Made by a program: the position numbers and the translations under genes. From Actinophytocola oryzae (GTDB lineage Bacteria; Actinomycetota; Actinomycetes; Mycobacteriales; Pseudonocardiaceae): DNA of 64,000 nucleotides. How positions within the stretch are numbered: position 1 is the first letter of the stretch; the number at the start of each line of letters is the position of its first letter. This document shows, piece after piece, positions 24,358 to 31,257 of the stretch. The DNA lies in the NCBI RefSeq assembly GCF_004364325.1, contig NZ_SOCP01000021.1:1-64000 (forward strand), in the 5' to 3' direction. Below the pieces are notes generated by a model, which saw only the letters and a list, made by a program, of their open reading frames with translations, searched no databases and was not told where the DNA came from.

Positions 24358-25352
24358 TGGGCGCCACCGACATCGCGACCGACCGTTCCGTCGCGGACGT
24401 CCTCGACCACGTCTGGGAGAACCGCTCGACCATCCAGAGCCGCGACGCCTACGCCATGGTGCTGCTCGCGCTCGGCAGGGAGAACCCGCTTCTGGCGTGC
24501 CTGTCCAACGACATGGACTTCGAGGACCACTTCGCCGCCGTGCTGCCGCGCCAGTACGTGGAGCTGGGCATCGCGGAGCAGAACATGATGACCGTCGCCG
24601 CGGGCATGACCGTGGCGGCACGGCCGGTGTTCGCCAACGGCATGAGCCCGTTCGCCATCGCCAGGGCGTTCGAGCAGATCAAGATCGACATCGCGGGCGC
24701 GAACCTGCCGGTCAAGATCGTCGCCACGCACGGCGGGCTCGCGTCGGGGCACTACGGCCCGACCCACCACTCGCTGGAGGACGTCGGCGCGACCAGGATG
24801 CTGCCGAACATGACGGTGGTCGTGCCCGGCGACGCCTTCGAGACCGTCCAGGCCACGGTGGCGCTGGCGGCGACACCCGGTCCCGCGTACCTGCGGCTGG
24901 GGCGCCTGGCCACCGACACCCTGTACGAGGAGCGGGCCGAGTTCGTCCTCGGCAGGGCGCGGGTGCTGCGCGAGCCGGGGCGCGTGCTCTACATCGCCAC
25001 CGGCCCGTACCCGAACCTGGTCGCGGCCGGGGCGGCCAGGGAGCTGGCCGCGCGGGGGATCTCCGCCGGACACCTGAACCTGCACACGGTCAAGCCGCTC
25101 GACCGCGAGACCGTCCTCGACGCGATCACCTCCGCCGAGGTGGTGGTGACCATCGAGGACCACCGCGCCCTCGGCGGCATGGGCGGCGCCGTGTGCGAGG
25201 TGGTGGCCGAGGTCGGAGGTCCGCCGGTGCGGCGGATCGGGGTGCCCGACGTCCACTACGACCTCGTCGGCGGCGAGGGCTACCTGCTCGACCGTGCCGG
25301 GATCAACGTGCCCAACGCGATCGCGCGAGCGCTCGACGTCGTGGCGCGATGA
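24357..25352 (+). CDS. Transketolase, C-terminal subunit
   Basis: The 331-residue protein comprises the transketolase pyrimidine-binding domain (VELGIAEQNMMTVAAGMTVAA contains the cofactor-activating Glu) and the C-terminal transketolase domain (ILYIATGPYPNLV, VTIEDHRALGGMGGAV). It completes the active site of the preceding subunit across a dimer interface. Coexpression is assured by a 1-nt overlap. Being immediately before an aspartokinase, it most plausibly uses aspartate semialdehyde as ketol acceptor; that is inference. Confidence 0.9.
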   Translation: MGATDIATDRSVADVLDHVWENRSTIQSRDAYAMVLLALGRENPLLACLSNDMDFEDHFAAVLPRQYVELGIAEQNMMTVAAGMTVAARPVFANGMSPFAIARAFEQIKIDIAGANLPVKIVATHGGLASGHYGPTHHSLEDVGATRMLPNMTVVVPGDAFETVQATVALAATPGPAYLRLGRLATDTLYEERAEFVLGRARVLREPGRVLYIATGPYPNLVAAGAARELAARGISAGHLNLHTVKPLDRETVLDAITSAEVVVTIEDHRALGGMGGAVCEVVAEVGGPPVRRIGVPDVHYDLVGGEGYLLDRAGINVPNAIARALDVVAR

Positions 25353-25388
25353 CCACCGAACACACCAGCCAGAAGGAGAACCCGCTCG

Positions 25389-26705
25389 ATGATTGTCCCC
25401 CTAGGACCCGGCCGCGAGACCGCGGCGGGGATCCGCGTGCTCAAGTTCGGCGGCACGTCGGTCGGCACCACGCCCGCGCGGCTGCGCGAGGTGGCCATGC
25501 GGATCGCCGACGCCCACCACGCGGGCTACCCGGTCGTCGTGGTGGTGTCCGCGCGCGGTGCCACGACTGACGACCTCGTGACGGACGCGAACTCGGTGGC
25601 GAAGGCACCGGCCGCACGCGAGATGGACCAGCTCCTCGCCACCGGCGAGATCGCCGCGGCGGCGCTGCTGGCGATCACGCTCAACGACGCGCGGACCCCC
25701 GCGGTCTCGCTGACCGGCGCGCAGGCGGGCATCGCCGCCTACGGCCACCACGGTGACGGCCGCATCGCCGACATCGACGGCACCCGGCTGCGTGAGGTTC
25801 TCGACAGCGGCATGGTCGCGGTCGTCGCGGGCTTCCAGGGCGTCGACGCCGTCGGCGACGTGCTGACCCTGGGGCGCGGCGGCTCCGACACGACGGCCGT
25901 CGCGCTCGCCGCCTCGCTCGGCGCGACCACGTGCGAGATCTACACCGATGTGGACGGCGTCTACAGCGCCGATCCCAGGATCGCGGTGGACGCCCAGGTG
26001 CTGACCACGATCGGCAGCGGCGTGATGTCCGAGATGGCCTACGCGGGCGCGCGGGTGCTGCACGCGCGGTCGGTCGACCTCGCGGGCCGCTCCGGTGTCA
26101 GCATCCACGTCCGCTCCGCGTTCACCAACAAACCAGGCACGACGGTCGTCTCCGATCAGACTGGACATGAGATGCTCGAGAACTCCCAGCCCGTGACGGG
26201 AATCGCCCACGACACGGACGTCGCACGCGTCGTGGTCCACCCGGGCGGCCCCGCGGGCCGGGGCGCCGAGGTGTTCGCCGCGCTGGCCGAGGCGGCGGTC
26301 GCGATCGACCTGGTGGCGCGCGTCGGTGACCAGGACCTCGGCTACGGCTGGGACTTCACCATCGCGCGCTCGCAGGCGGAGACGGTGAGCAGGGTGCTCA
26401 ACCGATTCGGCTGCGAGGCCGACATCCACGAGTCGATGGCCAAGGTGTCCCTCGTCGGCACCGGGCTGCTCAGCCACCCTGGCACGACGGGCCGGATGCT
26501 CGCCACCCTGGCGACGGCGGGCATCGAGACCTACTCGGTGGCCACGTCACAGGTCCGCGCGTCGGTCACGATGTCCAGGGCGGACTGTGTGCGTGCCGTC
26601 GACCTGCTGCACCGCGAGTTCGGGCTCGACCGGCCCGCGGTGACGGGCGACAACGTGATCCCCCTGTCGCGTGACCGCGACCGGGGCCTCGGGCAGGCCG
26701 CGTAG
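25389..26705 (+). CDS. Pathway-dedicated aspartokinase with divergent ACT domains
   Basis: The 438-residue protein has all kinase motifs of aspartate kinase (KFGGTSVG at 19-26, GRGGSDTTAVALA, CEIYTDVDGVYSADPR) and two C-terminal ACT domains. It phosphorylates L-aspartate at the beta-carboxylate, the entry to aspartate semialdehyde. The ACT region departs from the usual pattern: the usual PGVAARIF is AGRGAEVF, and the effector-loop MISTSEI is YSVATSQV. This suggests loss of Lys/Thr feedback. AAGGAG lies 12 nt before ATG 25389. No aspartate semialdehyde dehydrogenase is nearby, so the housekeeping enzyme would be used. Confidence 0.9.
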   Translation: MIVPLGPGRETAAGIRVLKFGGTSVGTTPARLREVAMRIADAHHAGYPVVVVVSARGATTDDLVTDANSVAKAPAAREMDQLLATGEIAAAALLAITLNDARTPAVSLTGAQAGIAAYGHHGDGRIADIDGTRLREVLDSGMVAVVAGFQGVDAVGDVLTLGRGGSDTTAVALAASLGATTCEIYTDVDGVYSADPRIAVDAQVLTTIGSGVMSEMAYAGARVLHARSVDLAGRSGVSIHVRSAFTNKPGTTVVSDQTGHEMLENSQPVTGIAHDTDVARVVVHPGGPAGRGAEVFAALAEAAVAIDLVARVGDQDLGYGWDFTIARSQAETVSRVLNRFGCEADIHESMAKVSLVGTGLLSHPGTTGRMLATLATAGIETYSVATSQVRASVTMSRADCVRAVDLLHREFGLDRPAVTGDNVIPLSRDRDRGLGQAA

Positions 26706-26719
26706 ACCCCGGCACGGAC

Positions 26720-26741
26720 AGCCGCTCAGCGTCGAGCGGCT
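26720..26741. terminator. Hairpin between convergent aspartokinase and reductase genes
   Basis: AGCCGCT and AGCGGCT form a perfect 7-bp stem with an 8-nt loop. It overlaps the stop codon of the minus-strand reductase gene. Confidence 0.45.
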
Positions 26742-27510
26742 ATCCACGCAGGCGTGCCAGCACCCGGTCGAGTGCGCCGCGCACGGTGTCGGGCACACCT
26801 GCGCCCCGCAGGTCGCCCAGCAGCTGCTCGTTGATCCCGCCGGGGGTCATGTACCTGCCGGTCAGCTCGGCGAGGTCGCCGGTGTGCGTCAGCAGGGACT
26901 CGCCGAGCTGGCCGAAGATGTGCGCGGTGTAGGCGGAGGCGGTGTCGCGGTCGACGCCGTGGTCGGCGAGCCAGCCCGCGATGGTCGTGAGGTAGTCGAG
27001 GTGCGCGGCGAACGTGGCGGTCGCCGCGCTGAACGAGTCGAGGGCCGCCTCCTCGGCAGGCACGACGACCCCGCCCACCCGCTCGAACAGCTCCCTGGCG
27101 ACGGCGTGGTCCGGGTACAGGGCGGTGAGGCTCTGCCTGCGCACCGCCTGCGGCAGCGGGATCGACCGGACGACGTGGCCTGCGGGCGCCGTCCACTCAC
27201 GCAGCCGCGCCAGGTGCACACCGGCGAGCGCGCTCACCACGACGTGCTCCGGGCGGAACGTCAGCTCCGCCAGCACCTCCGCAGCGACCGGCGGCCGCAC
27301 GGCCAGCACCACGGTGGTCGTGGCGTCGAGCACCTCCTGGTTGCTCCCGCGGACCCGCACGTTCGGGAACCGGTCCGCCAGCTCACGCCCCACCGCGCGG
27401 CCTCGCGGCGAGAGGAACACCTCCGGCGGTGCCGCGGCGTCCGCGTTGAGCCCCGTCACCACGGCGGCCGTCAGCTCGCCTGCTCCCACGAACCCGTACG
27501 ACTGCCGCAT
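26740..27510 (-). CDS. Pyrroline-5-carboxylate-reductase-like oxidoreductase
   Basis: The 256-residue protein has the ProC layout: Rossmann motif YGFVGAGELTAAVVTGL (residues 5-21), VVLAVRPPVAAEVLAEL, VVSALAGVHLARL, and a C-terminal dimerisation domain ending in RYMTPGGINEQLL, corresponding to the SPGGTT of ProC. The MPN of true ProC is replaced by RSIPLPQ, so it is a divergent relative rather than the proline-biosynthesis enzyme. It should reduce a cyclic imine with NAD(P)H. ATG 27510 follows GGAGGGCGGG. It is convergent with the aspartokinase and fits as the cluster's imine reductase. Confidence 0.75.
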   Translation of the reverse strand: MRQSYGFVGAGELTAAVVTGLNADAAAPPEVFLSPRGRAVGRELADRFPNVRVRGSNQEVLDATTTVVLAVRPPVAAEVLAELTFRPEHVVVSALAGVHLARLREWTAPAGHVVRSIPLPQAVRRQSLTALYPDHAVARELFERVGGVVVPAEEAALDSFSAATATFAAHLDYLTTIAGWLADHGVDRDTASAYTAHIFGQLGESLLTHTGDLAELTGRYMTPGGINEQLLGDLRGAGVPDTVRGALDRVLARLRG

Positions 27511-27691
27511 GTCCCGCCCTCCGGTCACCCGACCATCTAACCGTCCCGGCCGGTGGCACGACTTCCGGTGGCGTGCTCTCCACCGAGGTGTGATCCATCC
27601 CGGGGTGACGGGTGGCGTCGCCCGCCGCCGCCTAGGGTGAGGGCAACCGGCGATCACCAGCCGGAAACCCTCATGGGAGGCGACCTTCGGG

Positions 27692-28432
27692 ATGAGTGAC
27701 GCGATCAGGGCGGAAACGGTCACGATGACCGGACATGGCGGGGACGAGATCGAGGCCTACCTGGCCCAGCCACTCGACGGCGGCGCGCACGCCGGCGTCG
27801 TGGTCATCCACCACATGCCCGGCTACGACGCGGCGACCAAGGAGATGGTCAGGACGTTCGCGGTCAACGGGTACGCCGCGCTCTGCCCGAACCTGTACGC
27901 CCGCGAGGCACCCGGCGCGAGCCCGGACGACGCGTCGGCCTTCGTGCGTGCCAACGGCGGCGTGCCGGACGAGCGGCTGGTCGGCGACGTCGACGGCGCC
28001 GCGAACCACCTGCGTGCGCTGGACGGCGCGACCGGGAAGATCGGCGTGATCGGCCACTGCTCGGGCGGGCGCCACGCGTACCTCTCGGCGTGCTCCCTGC
28101 AGCTGGACGCCGCGGTGGACTGCTACGGGGCGTTCATCGTCGAGGACGCGCCGGAGGGCCTGCCCAAGGCGCTCAAGCCGATCCTGCACCTCGCGCCGCA
28201 GCTGTCGTGCCCGCTGCTCGGCCTGTTCGGCAAGGACGACAAGTTCCCCGGCCCCGAGCAGGTCGCGAAGCTGGACGAGGAGCTGACCCGGCTCGGCAAG
28301 GCGCACGAGTTCCACAGCTACGACGGCGCGGGCCACGCGTTCTTCGCCGTCGACCGGCCCAGCTACCGGCCGGAGGCCGCGGTCGACGGCTGGGGCAAGA
28401 TCTGGGACTTCTTCGGCCGCACCCTGAACTGA
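27692..28432 (+). CDS. Dienelactone hydrolase family protein
   Basis: The 246-residue alpha/beta hydrolase has a cysteine nucleophile in GHCSGG (C123), acid residue in FGKDDKF and His in GAGHAFF, the Cys-Asp-His triad of dienelactone hydrolases. The real substrate is unknown because no aromatic-degradation genes are nearby. A TAGGGT -10-like box lies about 55 nt upstream of the ATG. The next gene begins 10 nt after its stop, so the two are cotranscribed. Confidence 0.9.
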   Translation: MSDAIRAETVTMTGHGGDEIEAYLAQPLDGGAHAGVVVIHHMPGYDAATKEMVRTFAVNGYAALCPNLYAREAPGASPDDASAFVRANGGVPDERLVGDVDGAANHLRALDGATGKIGVIGHCSGGRHAYLSACSLQLDAAVDCYGAFIVEDAPEGLPKALKPILHLAPQLSCPLLGLFGKDDKFPGPEQVAKLDEELTRLGKAHEFHSYDGAGHAFFAVDRPSYRPEAAVDGWGKIWDFFGRTLN

Positions 28433-28441
28433 GGTGGAGAC

Positions 28442-28714
28442 ATGTGCACATACCAGACAGAGCGGATCGAGATCGACGGCAGCGGCAAGGGCGCGAACGG
28501 GTGGTTCGGCCTCAGTAGTGCCCAGGTGTACGTCGACCACCCGGTGCACGCGCAGTACGCGCACACCCTGAACATCGACTTCACCGACATCGCGGCAGGT
28601 CCGGCCGCCCGGGTGGCGGTGGAGCTGACCGAGGAGGCCGCCCGCGCGCTGGCGGCCGCCATCAACGCGGCCCTGGCCTCCGCGCCGGCCGGTCTCGCGT
28701 CAGCGAACCAGTAG
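28442..28714 (+). CDS. DUF6295 family small protein
   Basis: The 90-residue protein starts MCTYQTERIEIDGSGKG and contains GWFGLSSAQVYVDHP, HTLNIDF and ARVAVELT, the conserved pattern of the actinobacterial DUF6295 family. The function is unknown. A GAGGTGGAG RBS precedes the ATG. It is sandwiched in a small operon with the dienelactone hydrolase and the DUF6817 gene. Confidence 0.8.
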   Translation: MCTYQTERIEIDGSGKGANGWFGLSSAQVYVDHPVHAQYAHTLNIDFTDIAAGPAARVAVELTEEAARALAAAINAALASAPAGLASANQ

Positions 28715-28721
28715 GCCGGTC

Positions 28722-29279
28722 GTGGACACCGCGACACGTGCGGCGGTCACACTGCTGAGGCAACGGGGTGCGGCCGAGCTGCCGCACCCCGGTGGGACGC
28801 TGCTCGCCCACCTCGAACGGGTGTACGAGACGCTGCGGTCGTGGCAGGTGCCCGACCCGGTGGCGCTGGCCGGCCTCACCCACGCCGCCTACGGCACGGA
28901 CGGGTTCCCGGAACCGCTGCTCGCGGTGACGGAACGACCGGTCCTGCGCGCGGCGATCGGCGAGGACGCGGAACGCATCGTGTACGCCTACGGCGGTTGC
29001 GACCGGGGGACCGTCTACCCGCGACTGTCCGAACAGGACCCGGTGTTCCACGACCGGTTCACCGGCCTCGACCACCGGCTGACCGCCGGGGACCTGCGTG
29101 CCTTCGCCGACATCACCGCCGCGAACGAGATCGACGTGGTGACCCACAACCCCGACGTCATGCGCGAGGCGGGCGACGCACTGTGGCGCCTGTTCAACCG
29201 CATGCGCGACCACCTCGGCGAACCGGCCTGGCAGGCGTGCGTGACCACCTTCGCCCCGCAGCCCGACCCCCCGCACTGA
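28722..29279 (+). CDS. DUF6817 family protein (HD-like helical)
   Basis: The 185-residue all-helical protein opens with LLRQRGAAELPHPGGTLLAHLERVYE and has LTHAAYGTDGF. The conserved His residues resemble HD-type metal ligands and fit DUF6817. The GTG 28722 start lies 7 nt after the DUF6295 stop with AGGCCGG nearby. Its TGA stop (29277-29279) is the TGA inside the first copy of a palindromic repeat (ACTGAAGG), so the repeat abuts the coding end exactly. Confidence 0.7.
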   Translation: MDTATRAAVTLLRQRGAAELPHPGGTLLAHLERVYETLRSWQVPDPVALAGLTHAAYGTDGFPEPLLAVTERPVLRAAIGEDAERIVYAYGGCDRGTVYPRLSEQDPVFHDRFTGLDHRLTAGDLRAFADITAANEIDVVTHNPDVMREAGDALWRLFNRMRDHLGEPAWQACVTTFAPQPDPPH

Positions 29280-29326
29280 AGGACGCCTTCGTAACGCTGG
29301 GGGTACTGAAGGGAGCCTTCATTGCG
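29275..29326. repeat. GAAGG/CCTTC palindromic repeat, tandem pair 1
   Basis: Two tandem units share the pattern ACTGAAGG-N3-CCTTC-N6. The first carries GACGCCTTCGTAACG, the second GAGCCTTCATTGCG. Each unit is itself a short palindrome. The TGA of the first unit is the stop codon of the DUF6817 gene. Confidence 0.75.
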
Positions 29327-29496
29327 TTGGGCCTGGATCCACCGGTTGGCCTGCGGCTGGGTTGGGCGTTGCGGCGGGTGAGGGCCTGGTGGGGGCCGGG
29401 CGCTGTGCGTCCGGCGCCACGTGGCAGGCGCTGACCTGCCGGAACATGGTGACGTTGAGGCCGGTCTGCTGTGTCCGGGTGGAGCCGGGCCGGCGT

Positions 29497-29548
29497 ACTG
29501 AAGGGGCCCTTCATAACGCTGGGCGTATCGAAGGGAGCCTTCGTAACG
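29497..29548. repeat. GAAGG/CCTTC palindromic repeat, tandem pair 2
   Basis: Two tandem units: ACTGAAGGGGCCCTTC followed by ATAACG, and ATCGAAGGGAGCCTTC followed by GTAACG. It lies in a 433-bp stretch (29280-29712) in which I see no gene, only these repeats. Confidence 0.75.
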
Positions 29549-29668
29549 CGGCTGTCCCCGCGCACTTCTTCTCCGGTCTGCGGAGGGCCTCGCCTGCCTG
29601 TCTACCGGGCACTACCTGCCGGTCCCGCGCCACCACCGACTCACCCTTCGTGGACCCAGCCCGGGCGT

Positions 29669-29720
29669 ACTGAAGGACGCCTTCATAACGTCCGGCGTTA
29701 CGAAGGCGTCCTTCAGTGCG
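29669..29720. repeat. GAAGG/CCTTC repeat arranged as a large inverted repeat
   Basis: Two units face each other with about 22-bp arms differing at one position, followed by a short spacer. The arms begin ACTGAAGGACGCC and end GGCGTCCTTCAGT. The right arm contains the TGA stop (29715-29713) of the minus-strand peptidase gene. The structure could terminate transcription. Confidence 0.8.
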
Positions 29721-31101
29721 GTTGGTCGGGGCAGGTGGTGTCGCGGGCCTTCAGGGTGAGCAGGTAGGCGTCGGTCGCGGCGCGGGCGCAGGTGCTGTTG
29801 TCGTAGACGCCGTGGCCCGCGCCCTCATAGGTGAGCAGGGCCGTGTTCGGGGCCTGCGCGTGGATGCGGCGGGCCCACGCGTACGGGGTCGACGGGTCGT
29901 CCAGGGAGTTGAGCAGCAGGATCTTCGGGGCGTTGTCGACGTCGAGGCGGTGCGGCGGGTTCGCGGGCGGGCCCGTGACGCCCATGCACGCGACGGCCTC
30001 GTCGTGGGACAGCGAGGTGCCGCCCATGAGCGGGGCTTTGCGCAGCTCGATGGCACGCAGCCGGGAGTACTGGGCGAAGTCACTGATCCGCAGGGAGAAG
30101 TCCTGGCAGACGACGGCGAGGCGGAGCGACGCGTAGTTGTAGTCCAACTGCGTGGTCATCGTCGGCAGACCGGCCGCCGTGGCGGCGATGATCCGGCCGA
30201 TGTCGTCGTAGTCCGGGCCGCGCAGGTCGGCCAACACCCACTCCCGCAACCAGTTGGGGCCCAGCGGCTGCTGGTCGGCCTTCCGCAGCGCGGTCTGCCA
30301 CGTCGCGAGGACGTCCTGGCCGTGCAGCGCACAGGTCTCCGTCGTGTCACACCAGTGCACGAACCGCAGGAACGAGTCCTCGACGGAGGTCGCACGGTCG
30401 CCGAGGAAGTGGTCGATGTCCACGCTGTGGTCGATGTTGCTGTCCAGCACCATCGCGCGGATGTGGCTGCCGAAACTCTCGGCGTACTGCTGGCCGAGCA
30501 GTGTGCCGTAGGAGATCCCGTGGTAGCTGATCTTCCGCTCGCCGAGCGCGCGGCGGACGGCGTCCATGTCCTGCGCGGCCGACGCCGTGTCGGCGTGGTC
30601 GAACACCGGGAGGTTCGCCGCGCGGCAGTCCGCGACCGCCTTCCGGTTGTAGCTCAGCAACGCGTTGAACTCGGCCTCGGTGGCCGGGTAGGTGCTCGGC
30701 GCGTCGACCTGTTCCGGGCACTTGATGATCTGGCTGCTCTGGGTCCCCCGCTCGTCGAAGCCGACGATGTCGAACCTGGCGAGGATCTCCTGGCTGAAGT
30801 AGCCGGAGAACAGCGCGAACTCGGCGGCTGACGTGCCAGGGCCGCCGGGGTTGACCATCAGTACCCCGAGGCGCCGCGCGGGGTCGGTGGCCCGGTGCCG
30901 TGCCACCGCGAGGTCCATCGTCGCGCCCGACGGACGGTGCCAGTCCAGTGGCACCGTCACGGTGCCGCACTCGCCGTCCGGGAAGTCCTCCCCGCACGAT
31001 CCCCACTCGACGGGCGACGGCGACCACGTCGGTGCCGGTGCGGCGGTCGCCGTTCCGCTCAGCAGCAGCACGCTCGTCAGGACAGCAGCGAAGATCCGCA
31101 C
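29713..31101 (-). CDS. Secreted alpha/beta hydrolase, tripeptidyl aminopeptidase type
   Basis: The 462-residue preprotein has a signal peptide (RIFAAVLTSVLLLSGTATAAPA, cleavage near residue 21) and an alpha/beta-hydrolase fold with TAP-like C-terminal domain. Catalytic residues are Ser in GISYGTLLG, Asp in NSLDDPSTPY and His in GAGHGVY; GGPGTS supplies the oxyanion hole. Four to six Cys suggest disulfides outside the cell. Such SGNH-unrelated Tap enzymes cleave N-terminal tripeptides or esters. GTG 31101 has GGAGGGATC as RBS and a TAGTCT -10-like box about 35 nt upstream. Its stop lies within a palindromic repeat. Confidence 0.9.
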   Translation of the reverse strand: MRIFAAVLTSVLLLSGTATAAPAPTWSPSPVEWGSCGEDFPDGECGTVTVPLDWHRPSGATMDLAVARHRATDPARRLGVLMVNPGGPGTSAAEFALFSGYFSQEILARFDIVGFDERGTQSSQIIKCPEQVDAPSTYPATEAEFNALLSYNRKAVADCRAANLPVFDHADTASAAQDMDAVRRALGERKISYHGISYGTLLGQQYAESFGSHIRAMVLDSNIDHSVDIDHFLGDRATSVEDSFLRFVHWCDTTETCALHGQDVLATWQTALRKADQQPLGPNWLREWVLADLRGPDYDDIGRIIAATAAGLPTMTTQLDYNYASLRLAVVCQDFSLRISDFAQYSRLRAIELRKAPLMGGTSLSHDEAVACMGVTGPPANPPHRLDVDNAPKILLLNSLDDPSTPYAWARRIHAQAPNTALLTYEGAGHGVYDNSTCARAATDAYLLTLKARDTTCPDQPH

Positions 31102-31215
31102 GAGATCCCTCCAGCGACGTCGACGGCGTCCCAGACTAGCGCTCCGGCGAAATCGGCACGAGGCGGCGAAATCTGAAAACCGAAATTGTCCGTCATTCCC
31201 GGGCTGAAACGCCGT

Positions 31216-31233
31216 TGTTCGGTCGGACGAACA
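31216..31233. promoter_or_regulatory. Inverted repeat upstream of the LAL regulator gene
   Basis: TGTTCG and CGAACA flank a 6-nt spacer, 25 nt upstream of the LAL start. It is a plausible operator in the divergent intergenic region, but no regulator is assigned. Confidence 0.3.
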
Positions 31234-31257
31234 TGAGGGCGTGCGCTATCGGACGGG

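Noticed and set aside
24347..25570. Long overlapping plus-strand frame across the second transketolase subunit.
   Set aside because: Shadow frame with Arg/Ala/Gly-rich composition; the transketolase frame carries the family motifs.
23530..26705. Amino-group-carrier (LysW/AmCP) pathway.
   Set aside because: No LysW-like carrier or LysX/LysZ set; the kinase has ACT domains and aspartokinase motifs, so free aspartate is the likely substrate.
29275..29720. Could the GAAGG/CCTTC repeats be a CRISPR array?
   Set aside because: Units are short palindromes with irregular spacing, no uniform spacers and no cas genes.
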